The position numbers and the translations under genes are program-made. A stretch of 64,000 nucleotides of DNA from Siphonodentalium dalli. Lineage: Eukaryota; Mollusca; Scaphopoda; Gadilida; Siphonodentaliidae. This document shows positions 36,801-50,100 of the stretch, piece by piece. The stretch is taken from the NCBI GenBank assembly GCA_032622095.1, contig CP136061.1:126058754-126122753 (forward strand), in the 5' to 3' direction. Within the stretch, counting starts at the first letter, position 1. Every line of letters begins with the position of its first letter. The notes below the pieces were generated by a model, which saw nothing but the letters and a program-made list of their open reading frames with translations, searched no databases and was not told the origin of the DNA.

Positions 36801-39800
36801 CGATAAATACTTGAACTATCTTTCTACGAGCATTATATGTCCCAGAAAGACGCACTGAAATAATAAAAATCAATACAATTTTGAACACGATGTTTGGGTG
36901 CCAAAAAAAGACACCCATTGTCACGACATGGAACAGAAAAGAGCGTTTCGTGTTAGTCAATTCCTTATATGGTGGAAATAAAGAGCGTCTGTTTCACTTC
37001 TGTGCGAAAACAGCTGGAAAATGGTTGCGACAATGGCAAGTATTTTTCAGAGTATATGAATCCGGCATATCAATATTTCGTGTATTCTCAACCTATCTTA
37101 GACCTCCTTCCAACTTACGTAGACAGAATTTAGAAGCTCGAATGAGCCACGTCCGTTTAAAAGCTGCGCATTCAATCTAAAGCATACCTAGAGTACTCAT
37201 GTTTTGTCCCAATTCGTGAAAAAAATGGGAACAAATTATTTTCTGCCAGAATCTCCTGGTGACTGGATTTGTTTACGCATAATAATTATTTATACCCCCG
37301 AATCTACACAAACAGATCAGAGAAGAGCTGCACTATCTTTAAAGATGCATTATCCGAATTAACGCTCCTAAATTACTGTCTTTGGCTTCGATGGTAAAAA
37401 TTATTTGATTCGAGTCGAGGAACCCACCCATCAAAGCTCAGAGCGATATCGTTTTCCGAAGTTTATTATTTCTCGAGATGTGCAATTATTTGTGGCTCAG
37501 AAAAACGTCGTCAAATGGACGGTCTCGGACAAAATTGCGGATGAAGATGGATAACTCTAAAATCAAGTGGTAATACGGCCATAACAAAATGTTGTTAAAT
37601 AATACGTTTTGGGAAATTTGATACCATAGTTGACAGTTGTTCGCATTATAATCGATTTCTGATAACTAAAGTGTATTTTGAAGAAATGTTGTTGTTGTTG
37701 TTGTTGTTTTGCTGTTGTCGTTGTTGTTGTATCTTGATGATATGGGGATCGTCTGATCGGATTGAGTACCTTTAAGTACAAATCAGAGCATATAGAAAAC
37801 ATCACAACACCAGATAACTGAAGGCGTGTTCAACTTACAACTCGTAACAGCTTCTGATGATGGCGGAGTAGAACGAGCCCGGCAACAACGTCAGAAGGAA
37901 CAACGTCCAAGTCTCGGAAGAAATCGGTGAACAATTGAGCAACTTCTGTGATAGAGTTCTGTAAGTAGAATTTTACACATTTAAACTTGCAATCATTGAT
38001 ATGACTAGGCGGTCTCACTTTGTGGTGTACAGTAATGCTCTAATTAATCGACTCCTTAACCACAGCAGAATTATGGGTGGTTGCGACAATGGCAAGTATT
38101 TTTATGGGTATATATCGATTAAGGAGTCGATTAATTAGAGCATTACTATCTTGGAATTCCCAAGTGCCCGCTCCCTCGAACCATACTGATATTTCCAAGT
38201 CTGAGTAAATAATTCTCCAACAGATACTTCAAGCTTCCCAATTCCCAACTTATGTTAGTCAACTGTTTGTCTACATAATGAATAACTTAGCTTAGTCATA
38301 ATGACTAAGGCGGAACATTAGTCACAATGACTAGGTTGTTGTTAGTCATAACGACAAAGGAATGATCAGTCAAAACGACTAATTAGGCCATTAGACTACA
38401 ATTGTGTTAGTCAAAATGACCAGGATAGAGTCATGACGACAAACTTGTATGAGTGACAATTTCCGCCAAATTACATGTTCGCATTGTCATGCGAACATGT
38501 AATTTGGCGGAAATTGTATGCGAATAATTCTTAATCAGATTATATATTATTCAGCATCAGAGACCGAATTGAAAGAAGACAAACTTTCAATCCATTCTTT
38601 AAAACACAAACTGCTGTACTTGTCTATTGAGTGGTATAACACTAGTTTGTGGTATAGGTCTGTTTACCTGGTTCCTTCTTTCCGAGATGTCCGTGTTGTC
38701 ATGGAATAAGAAGCTTTTATCCTATTAGGGTAGCCTTTGTGTGGAGGGGGAGTTCTGATATGTATGCCATTATATTCTCCGGAGTTTCTCCCATAACATT
38801 CGTTTAATTATAGATCCAATAGAACTGCGATACAATGGAAATTCAATATTTAGCAATGAATATTAAGAATAATTCAAGGCACTTTTGCAATTAGAGTCAT
38901 CCTCTGTGTAACTTAGTCACTATGACTAACACCAGAGTTAGTCAAAGTGACTCGCTGAAAGGTGGATGTTAGTCAAAGTGACCCCAAATGATTGTGACTA
39001 ACCCTAAGTTAGTCATATTGACCCAATCTTTCTTTCTCAGTGCAGAGGGTCTCACGTGGTGGTGTACAGCTTGGAATTTCTAAGTGCCCGCTCCCTTGAA
39101 CCATACCGAAATGTCCATGTCTGAGAAAACAGTTCTCTAACAGATAACTGATGCAGACATTGGGCAGAAGATAACATAGGAAAACATAGGAAAATATTCT
39201 ACCTTTGTTCTAAAATCAACAAATTACACTCTAAATACTGATTATGAAATATCCAACTGCTGGAAATTTTGGACCAAGATGGGGTTGAGACACACACAAA
39301 ACATCCTCCTGTGGCCACATTCCCGCGTACAATGCGTGCATGTGGTTTATTCACCGTGGTTCTCAACAAGACCACGAATCGTTTCTATCAGATTAAGAAA
39401 AATCAGTTGATAATGAGAAATTGCAAACCACAATCACGGCTTTGCATTTCAATGATGTCCGACAAATACACATCATTTTCTACTAAATGGTCCTAGATAG
39501 AACGTTCTGGCATTAGTTGTTTTGACCGCTTACTGCTGCCCATGAATGTGTGAACGTATCTACACAAAGTCGGCAGGTTTAGCTGATAGCACAATCAGTT
39601 AATCGCCGCTCCGCATTAAAATGATAACTGAATAAAAACGTAGTTGTGTATGCACATGCACTATCAAATCACACGCATGCACACTCGAAATGATGTTCAT
39701 CATATAGTGATATGCATACATGAATATGACCTATACATATTTGGTCAAATTAGTTCTAATGAACAAAACTTCTTCACAATGCAAAATGCTAATGCATGGT

Positions 39801-42800
39801 AGATCTGTTTCAGGTAATAACTTTGAACGGGAATTTTGCTAATATAAATGAGATATTCACTACGAAATTTGCTTTATTGCGACCAAACAGTTGTACGGGT
39901 TAATATTCTAAATGGCCACTGACTGTACTTACACGGTTCCTTCCCTTTCGCTGGACGCAACAACATAAAACTTTGAACCTGCGGTCCCAGCTCTCTTCGT
40001 ATGCGCGCATGGCTTTTCTGAAAGAGAAAGTTTTATCATCGCGCTGAAATTAGCATTTGCACAAGACACATAGCTATACTACATTAAATATACTACAAAC
40101 ATATGTGCTGCATAGTGGTATATGTAGAAGTTGAAATGTGACAAACATCCACTATAATTGTTATCTGTATATTATTACAGGAGATATTTTTTGTCTAACC
40201 ATTGACAAAATTCCAAAGCCTCAGAAACATGAAATGTTTGCCAAATTCTAAATTCCTATTCTCTTCTATTTACTGAAGTGTCAAATTAAATTATAATGAT
40301 TTTTTTCTGGTGTTTTTTTTTATATTAAATAGTAATGTTATAACTCGGTAAATCAAAATTTTAACTGTTACAGTTAGGTATTTATAACTAGGATATTAGC
40401 TTGTATATAATTGATATGATAATGTGTACATGTTTAATTTAAATATATGTTTAATTTAAATATGTATTTGTTTTACAGTCGGTCAAAAGCTCAGAGCTTG
40501 TGTTTGTATAATGTTGTTTACCTCCGATTGTTAAATAACTGTTTACATGAGTCGTATTTGTTTCTGCACCAAAATCTGCCAAAAAAGTATCTTATCTTAT
40601 TACGTCCTACGGATGTATACTGCCAGGCTGTTCTGGCCGTGCCAATGGAGATATGTGGCTATTATCTACGAACAATTCGATAAGGAAAATATGAAACTTT
40701 TAAATGTAAATGTACATAACGCTACATGCGTGGACATGAGTATAATTATGCTAATCAGAGAATGCCTTCCATTCCACTGATTGACTATCGGTACATGGAC
40801 ACACATATCATTCATTCGTAACCAAGATGCAGGGTAGCATTCAATTATTCCACGATATAATGCATTATCGCCAGTGGAAGTGGACAGATGCATGTAGTTA
40901 GTGCTGTGAAGCTTGGAAAGTATAAATTTATAAGTGATTCTTCGGGGAAATCGATAAAGTGATTTTCATTAATGAGTCTAAAATCTGTCTCATAGCACGG
41001 CAAAGTTGGAGACAACAGGCTGGGTAATGAAAGAAAGATAATTTGCCTGTCGTTGCCGAGTGACAATTCTTTCTGAAACAAGCCAATATGAAAAGCCGAC
41101 ATGTTTCCCTTGAAGGCAATAGCTGCAGTATTTAGATTTTATACGGTCGGATCTTTTTTCAACCGTGTTTGTCCAAATAGTTTCGAACGTTGGTGTTAGT
41201 CGAGTTCGCTAATTAGAGAGGTTTCGCAAACTCACAGTATACAAATAATAAGTAATATGTCGTTCATATCCTAGCATAATATGGCCATTTTACGACCTAT
41301 ATCCTGCAACATTGCCAGGCAAATTTCCAGCATATGAACCTACCCTAAAAGCTAGTTGATGCCAACGCATGACAAGCCATACACTGCCAATATGATATAT
41401 GCTCTGATGTCTGCAATATTTTTGTTAGCGTGTGTATAATAATATATAAGTTGTTGATTGAAGAGTTAGTGATATATAGAATGTGGCTAGATCTATGCTA
41501 CGACACTTCGGACTTCGCCGTTTGTATCACGTTAATATATAGATATAATCATAATATTATGATTATATCTATATATTAACGTGATACAAACGGCGAAGTC
41601 CGAAGTGTCGTATGTTACTAAAGAGATAATTTATATGTGTATATACGGTGTTATAAAATAGTTCATCTCCCATTATTCGATTTCGTTATGAATTATACCC
41701 TATAGACGCACAGAAGTGCTGTGACAACGAAAAACAATGTAACGGCTATCGTCTTTATTTCTAAACAAGACCATATGAATGCACCCGTTTCACTGATTAT
41801 AATATAGAAGAAGGTATGAATAACATTTAAGGGATGGACGTTTAACCGCCAGATCATGTGTATTTACTATCGGATAATAACAAAACCAACCACAACAAAA
41901 GCAACCAAAACAAGAAGACACAAACATTATGCACCAATGCTATTGCAATCAGATGCTGTTTTGTCGCATGTTTCGTTCATTAAGATTAACCTACTGTATT
42001 ATAAATGTATGCACGTATTTTTGTCTCCACAACTTTATCGCGAGTGCCCAGGTATTTATTTTGTTTTGCAATGTTCAACTTACTAAAAAAATAATTGCAT
42101 ATATACTTTTGCATTCCATCGATCAGTATCCAAGATTTCACTGTCAAATATATGAATACTTCATGTCCGCACAACATAAACTGCTGGCACAAACTTCTTG
42201 CAGATCAGTAAGAGAGCATACCAGTAACGTCGCTGTTTCACTAATGATGGGTATATTCTGTCGTGCATTCAGAGTTGTTATGACTCAAATGCAGAAAACC
42301 AACTAGTGAAAGATAACATTAATTTTCTTAACAACTTTTGCCCCACCAACATCACAGAAATTAAGCAAGACCCACCAACATAATACATATTAGGAGGGCC
42401 ACTTTACCAGGGGCGAAACTACACGTATGCCACTGTGTGCATTCACAAAATTAATGTCCATAGAGTTGATATTTTTGCAAATAATCAAAGTTGCTGTATA
42501 TACAGTAATGCTCTAATTAATCGACATCTTAACCACAGCAGAATTATGGGTAACGTTTCAGGATTTAGTCGGAAATATGGCTTGTTGCCATTCATCGGAA
42601 AGCTCTCGGCGAGAGCTGTCCGGTGAATGGCAACAAGCCATATTTCCGACTAAATCCTGAAAAGTTACCCATAAATTTTGCTGTGGTTAAGAGGTCGATT
42701 AATTAGAGCATTTAAGAAATATATACACGGTGTAGAGGTGTGTATGGTCAAGTTGTACCACAAAAAACTGATTGTAGGACGACGCGTAGCGGAGTCCTAC

Positions 42801-44109
42801 AATAATTTTTTTGTGGTACAACTTGACCATACACACCGATACACCGTGTATTTATTTCTTTTGTAATACGACTGAAAGTTTATGGTCACAATTCGACTGA
42901 ATAGTCAACGAAATACTGCGCTTTTTCGGTCTCAGGTGAGAAAACATTTCGTGGTGTAATTCGTATTGGGCGTACTCGATTTCTTTGCATGGAGTACTCT
43001 GGTAATGTCTTGTTTTGTTATGAAATTCCCCCGTTGACTTTTCGAGGCACCTCTTCTAGAAATAATCGTTGTGATTGGCTAAAAAACGATGTGTTTTCAG
43101 CGGCGCCCGTGCGTTTCATTTAAATTCTACAGGAAATACGATTGCGGTCATTTGTTTTGAACATTGTTGGGACAACATGAATATGATCATCGACTATGGA
43201 CCAATTTCCTTACACAAAGCGATCTAAATGATCTAGTTTACTAAACTAATCTTATTCCCCTTCTGTACTGGTGAACAAACGCTTTCATTTTCAACTTGAT
43301 TCCGAAATATCGAATATGATCGAGATTCGAATCGACGAATGCACAGCCCGGCCCCATGGATTTATTTTGTCATTTAATATACTTATTAAGTAACTTTCTT
43401 TGGTCGTAACATATATCAATATACCATAACATCATTTGGACCATATTCATTGGCAACCAAACTGGTTTCAAGCGACAAATCGCTAGAAAATTCGCAAGAT
43501 TGTCAAGATGTAGCAAAATTCAAAGGGTTACAGGTGCGGGTGTACTCCGTTGATGCCCCGTTTGCGCGGAGTTAGAAAGGACGGGAAAAGTCGCGTGCGG
43601 CGATCTGAATAAACCATTTTTTTCGTGGTACAATTGGAAAAAGTAGAATTGTACCACAAAACTGGAACGAGATAGCCATGGTAACTCGGGCCACTGGCCA
43701 ATCAGGACATGGCTTTTAAGCATAGTTAGGCAGGGTCGTATTACAATACTGTATGTACCACAGGGCTATGTGAATATATTGCACTGATTCATACAATGCT
43801 ATATCATTTCATCAGCTTTGCCGTGATTGATGTGGATTATGTATCACACGATCAATAAGAATTGGAACATAATTGGGAACCTAATGATAGCTTCGTTGTA
43901 TAAATAATGATGTCAGGAAAGTGAAACTGATCATAATAACACAGTGTCTCAGTCACGAGCCATCGATCTGGTGCCCTACAAATGAGAAACGCAAAACTCG
44001 GTAAGAATTGAACGTCATCGCGCAAGGTGGGAATGTGGGACAACGACTATGATTATGATTTCAGCCATAATGACAGTGACGATTATGCCCACATTTACGA
44101 CGATGGTGG

Positions 44110-44145
<36 letters not shown>

Positions 44146-47100
44146 CGATGATGCTGCTGTTGATGATGCTGATGTTTACAATGCTAATGAAGTGCCAATT
44201 GGGAGGTCGATGTACGTATCGTATGCACATCGTCTTCCTTCTATCATTATTTTGTATATACTCAACTAATCACAATATCATGTAATGTTTCCGTGGATCA
44301 GATAATAAAGCATAAATATAAAAGAATGTCGAAATGACATATAGGCCTACGTTCAACAGTTATAGATTAGTTAAAAACTGCGTGGGTTTCGAAACTCAAT
44401 CAGATTCCAACACAAATCAGTCGCTGAGTGTTGACGAAAAATCATTAACAGCATGCAACATGCATTGAAACAAATAGCGAAACACTGCTACAATTGTTTT
44501 TAAATTGACATTTTCAACGTCGGTTACGACAGATGTCACTTGACTGCGAGAAAGAAGAAAACTTACGCACGTATACGTACTACGTTAGATGTCTATGATA
44601 TGGGAACACACCTTGGTAGTAAATGAAGACGTCTCACAAAGTCGTATAGAACTCAGGCAAAATGAACAGTTTTAGTGGCATCGGGGTCACCTGGGAAGAT
44701 ATGGGATCACCTTTAAAGTCGAGGTTTGGAAGGCTTTGAACGGATGTGGTTTTGTTTTGCAGTACGGTACACATAGACTGACTGGGCTACTCAGACATTC
44801 AATCAAGGGATATATGTATTACAATTATGTGTATTAAGCTAATCCCAGAACCAGATTGTTAGTCATAAATATTGCAGAAGCGTTGTGTTAATTATGTGGA
44901 ATAAACTGAACATATACGTACGTGTGCCACTTACGGAAGAGAGAGTCCCTTGTGGTTGATCTACTGGTAAGAACAAATTAAATTAGGCAAGGGCAATCGA
45001 GACCGACATTTTACACTGCCACCGATTCCATATGGTGTGTGCTGTTGAGAATCGTTGCAATCTGTCACGTATGTACTGTAGCTGTTCGTTAGTGCCAAAG
45101 AACGTATTCCCTTATTGATCCCTTTAAGGCAATTGAATTGAGCAACAACTTGTTTTAAGGCTATACCCAAGCCTTGAAATAATGTGTCTGTCAATTGCGG
45201 TATGAGGTCAACAGAGAGTGCATTTAGTGATGGTACCCCACACCTTATGGGGACCGTATTTTTCTTAGGCCACATCTTTTGGAAAGTATCTATAGTATCA
45301 AATTAACATTTTTTGTCCGTTCTAATGTGCAGAAGATAACATGCATACTCGAGGTGACTAATGGGAGAACATCGCCAACTGGGGAATTTCAATGTGCTCC
45401 TATGTCTCCCTCGGCAGATTGAGGTCCACATAGGGTGAATTTGGTAATAGCGTCCCTAAATTCATCCTCTCGTAACCTCATTCTGCGAATGACAGACACA
45501 TGGACTATTTCAAGGCTTGACTATACCAGGTGAACGACGGCGTTGCAAATAAATGACGATTCACGCTATATTGTGCTTGTTCTAAACGTTCATGCATTTA
45601 GTTTTAGAAATATCAAAACGTTTTTAAAAATCATTACTTGCCCATGAATGGTATACGTAGGGTTACGATAACGTTATTGACGTAAATGTCATGGAGGCAA
45701 AGTTCCTTTCATTTTGTCATGTACATGCATGTCCTACCGTGTTATGGATAACACATTTCAACATGGTAATTACAACATCATATTCAATCTACAAATACAG
45801 TCATCGAAGTGCGTAATAAGCATTGGACGTCCAGGCTGCCTGGACAGGTTGCCAGGTCGAACTTCTTTGACATGCCACGAGGAGCAACTCAAACTTCGAT
45901 ATGCTCGCATCCAAGATCCCGCAGTGAGTTAACAAAAAACGCAGCGGTTGCCAATGGAAATGTCGTGAAATTCAATGTCCAACATGTTGATGTGATGCCA
46001 GATCCGGGCGTAATTAACACTTTCTCACACTAAGTTATAAAAATATGCATTGGAACGGTCTATTATTCATCTGGAGGGGTGTTCGGGGGAATCAGACGTT
46101 GACCCAACGAGTTCGTTCGTTTCCACTTGACCAACCTCTACTCGATTAACCTATTGTTGTATCAACGACCTGTTCTTGGAATTAGCATTGTTGAAACCAA
46201 AACATCTGATCGCGTATATAAATACCATTTTGATGCAATGCCAGTTCGTATCAAATCTAACCCGGAGCAGTATGAATTTATAACTATTGTTAATTAATGC
46301 AGATATGATCTTACACGGGTTATGTGTGATATCTACCTAAGTCTGCTTTGTATTCTTCACGTATAGGAATAATGTACTATTTTAAAGGGTTACTGTACTC
46401 AAATGCTGTTGGTTTCTATATCGTCTGCTTCGTAGAATAAGGTAACCAGATTTCCATTATTTGACTGCTGACTATTTGTCTGCTGAGTACGAAGTAATAT
46501 GTTACAGATGGCAGATAAGACGAAATGCAAAAAATAGAACGCTCGACATCGAGATATTTTTTGTACAGTTTTGAGGAAAATGTACCAAAGAAATGATACT
46601 CATTAATTGTATTGTATAGATAGTGAGTGGCTTGAGTTCACACCCAGTATCAATATCATGTTTTACACGATGAATGCCACGCCTTGTCCAATCAACTATC
46701 CGTCAATTAATTTGAATACGTCTTGTACATGGAAATTAGTAACTTAGTTTATGGCTGGAGCCATAAAATATATTTATATTAAACTATTAAATTTTATTTT
46801 AAGACAACCAGTTTACATAAGACATTTTCGACTCAATTTAATTATTTTTATATATATTATCGATATTAGATTGTTATTACCGGGAATTTATTGAAATTGG
46901 CTTAGTCTCCCTTTAATGTATATTTTAATAACTGAAATAAAAACTACGGATCCATTCGTAGTTAAAGTGTTAAGACATCTTACTTACACACATAACATGT
47001 GTGGAATAATGATTTGCGGGAATGCGGTCTTCATATCCCCATGTATTATCTGCAATGGCATTGCTTATATTACTGACATCATTTGGGGCTAATGGCTGAC

Positions 47101-50100
47101 TAATGGTTCCACGAGCGGTAGCAAGATCGATATCCAATGTACTGTATTATTGGGTTTAGGAATGTTCGATAAATGACTCAGACGCTAAATACATATTTGC
47201 AGTACAATGCTTTCATCGGTACTCGCGGTACCTTGTGCGCAATATCCTTACAAAATGTTGATCTTATCACAGAATATATCGAATAACTATGTGTGTATCA
47301 TCTATGTCACACATGCATGGTCAACTTACTATCGATATATTCAATCTATAATCGAATATTATTTTTATGTATGCGTACGACAGTCTATTTTTGGGAATAC
47401 CTAAATTACGTTGGGTCGATAATTCACTTCGATGCACTGTGATATTTATATGCATGGCTGAATTAATTTGCGCCCACAACGGACTGTTTGTAATATTTCT
47501 GCTTAAATATTAGAATAACTCTTTTCCCAAAATGTTACAAAATTAAAGGTCATAATGTGTTTATAGCCAGGTGTTATAGTAACAGAGACTTCGGTTATAC
47601 TATCACATATAGATGTAACTTATATGAAGCTGACAATTGAAATTTGAAAATTTGAAACATTCCCGCTTATTATGTGGTTATACCTTCACGTGCAGGGCCC
47701 TCTCCAAGAATCAGATGTCACATGGACTGGCGCACAGCACTAGATGATAAAATATTACTACATGGTAGCGTTCCTTTAACGGATTTACCGGGTCACGTGC
47801 ATCAGTCCCAAGAGGTCAATGTGAAATACAAACGGGTGGACCCAGGATATGACCGCTCGGGCAAACTACACTAAATTTGTCCTCTTTTGACAAAATTGAA
47901 CTGAACTGAATGCCGCCTTCTTGTAGATACAATGCGCACGCACGTGTATCAGTATCTGGTCTCTTAATTCTTATGTTTCTGTGGTTGCAGAGTCCTGGGG
48001 TCGGATTACTAATAACTTATATACGTACAAATGAAAATAATAGGTTAATAACACTAGGCCGCTTAATTCTATCGATATTTAGCGAAGATAAAGTATTATT
48101 GATAAGAATCGCATCGTATGAAAGCAGAAGTTTTATAGTATTAGCCCTCGAATAGTCCATCATAGTAAATAATGTCGATATCTTACACGACAGCATGTCT
48201 GGTTTTCTGGAGTTGAGACGCACCACTGTCCATTAAGAAGAAACGAATTGGTTTGGAATACATTGTTTTAGTAAAAAGACACGACAGCTAATAGCAAATA
48301 GTTTTCCTGCGAGATTCGACCGGTGCCAATAACTTAATTTGCATACCGAATATACCAGCAACATATGATGATAGATGGCCGATGTCACACCACACGAGAA
48401 CAAACAAAAAGAAGACCCGACATGTTTTATCGTCTCAGTAGATCAAACAACGCAAATTCATCTTAACCCTGTCATAATTTGTCTCGTCTTGGGGCTTTAG
48501 ACAGTAACTGTTGTCGGGGACGTAGCTGGATTATCCCCGTTGTGGGGGGGGGGGGGTCACATTGGCATTTTCAAGTACATTCCACCTTGATTCAGACCGA
48601 AATGTTCAAGTTCGAGAAATTCCATATTTGTACACATGTGCACCTAAGGTTAGACAATTTCCAAGTTATGCAAACGGGCCAGCTCGGGGTGTGTCTTTTT
48701 ACCGGATTCCGGATCCCGGATTTCGACCCGGATTTAGGTGTCTTTTTACCGGATTTCGACCCGGATTCGGGTATGAATTTCATGCTTGTTTTATCACACA
48801 TTTAACCCATTAAAAGCCGTTTCTGACACGATTAAACCAATATAGGGCTGTCGTGCTCATTCAACCCGATTAAGCGTATTTAAAGGTACATATCGTGCCC
48901 GGATCAGCATACTTCTTATTTTTTCATATAGACACGACGGTTGGATTGATTTTACGTGATCATGATGGCATTTAAGGGAACACACCATGTCCGGATCCGA
49001 ATTAATTATCTCAAGGTAGATATCATGTCCGGATCCGGTTTTTCTCTCTCTCTCAAGATTTTTTCCATATAAATTATCGTCTTTTTGAGGTACACACCAT
49101 GTGCGGAACCGAATTAATTTCCACGTATTTACTGATAATATTTAAAGGTACAAATTATGCCCGGATCCGGATTTTTCTTCTTATAAAGTAATGCTTATTT
49201 AATACAATAAATGTAAACTGAGTCGCGTGGAACTAGGTTATAGATGTTGATGTTTAGGTCAGATCATTCCCGGATTCGGATACGAATAGTTCTTTTCTAT
49301 TTCATATAAATAGTCAAGTATTTAATACATTAAATGGCAGCTGAGCCACGCGGAACTCAGTTTATTTGGAAACGGTGAACATGGCGCTTTGATTGATTTC
49401 ACGCGAGAATGAGCCCATTTACAGACAAACTTTATGCCCGGATCTGGATCCGGATTTTATGTGTCTTTTTCTAATTTCGACCCGAACCCTGATCTCAATT
49501 TTATGTTTATTATAACCCATGTTTAACACATTAAAAGACATTTCAGACCCGCGAAAACATGGCACAGGTTGCGTTTAACAGTAATATCATTCGGATTGAA
49601 ATAAATTGACTTGCTTTTGTGAAGATTTTTTGTTCTCCAGCCCACAAAAAAAACCTGATGCAGTTTAAATGGTTTATTGTTTTAGTTCGAGTATAAACGA
49701 TCATATTTGTGATACTAGTAGTATTACTATTGTAAATTCGATATTTAAGCCGGTTTAAGTGAGATAGATGTACGACTTGTATTAAGCGTTTTATGTCACG
49801 ACGCCCGAATCGTTATAAAAACACGGATAGCATATTCATCCCGTTGCAGCCAGCTACAGTTTATACGGTGATTATCTAGTTTAAAGGCACAGACCATGCC
49901 CGGATCCGGTTTAAAAAAAAATCTCCATAAAATTAACGCCTATTTAATATATTAAATGTCAGCTGAGTTAAGAGGAAGTTAAAGTTGATTTTGAGATGTT
50001 AGACCCGGCTGTTGGATTTATTTCACGAATCACGATCACGATGATCGCATTTAAAGGTGCATACCATGCACGGATCCGAATTAATTATCGCGTATTTATT

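Noticed and set aside
44015-44285. Poly-Asp, poly-Met and poly-Ile proteins
   Set aside because: All three come from the (GAT)n microsatellite read in different frames.
47674-47874. 66-codon frame with ordinary amino-acid composition
   Set aside because: No family recognised, no flanking splice sites in phase, and it is antisense within a DAGL intron. Cannot be supported as a gene.
48479-48813. Open frames of 69-108 codons at the left arm of the foldback
   Set aside because: They start outside and run into the inverted arm; the matching arm on the other side does not preserve a coding pattern, and no transposase motif is present.
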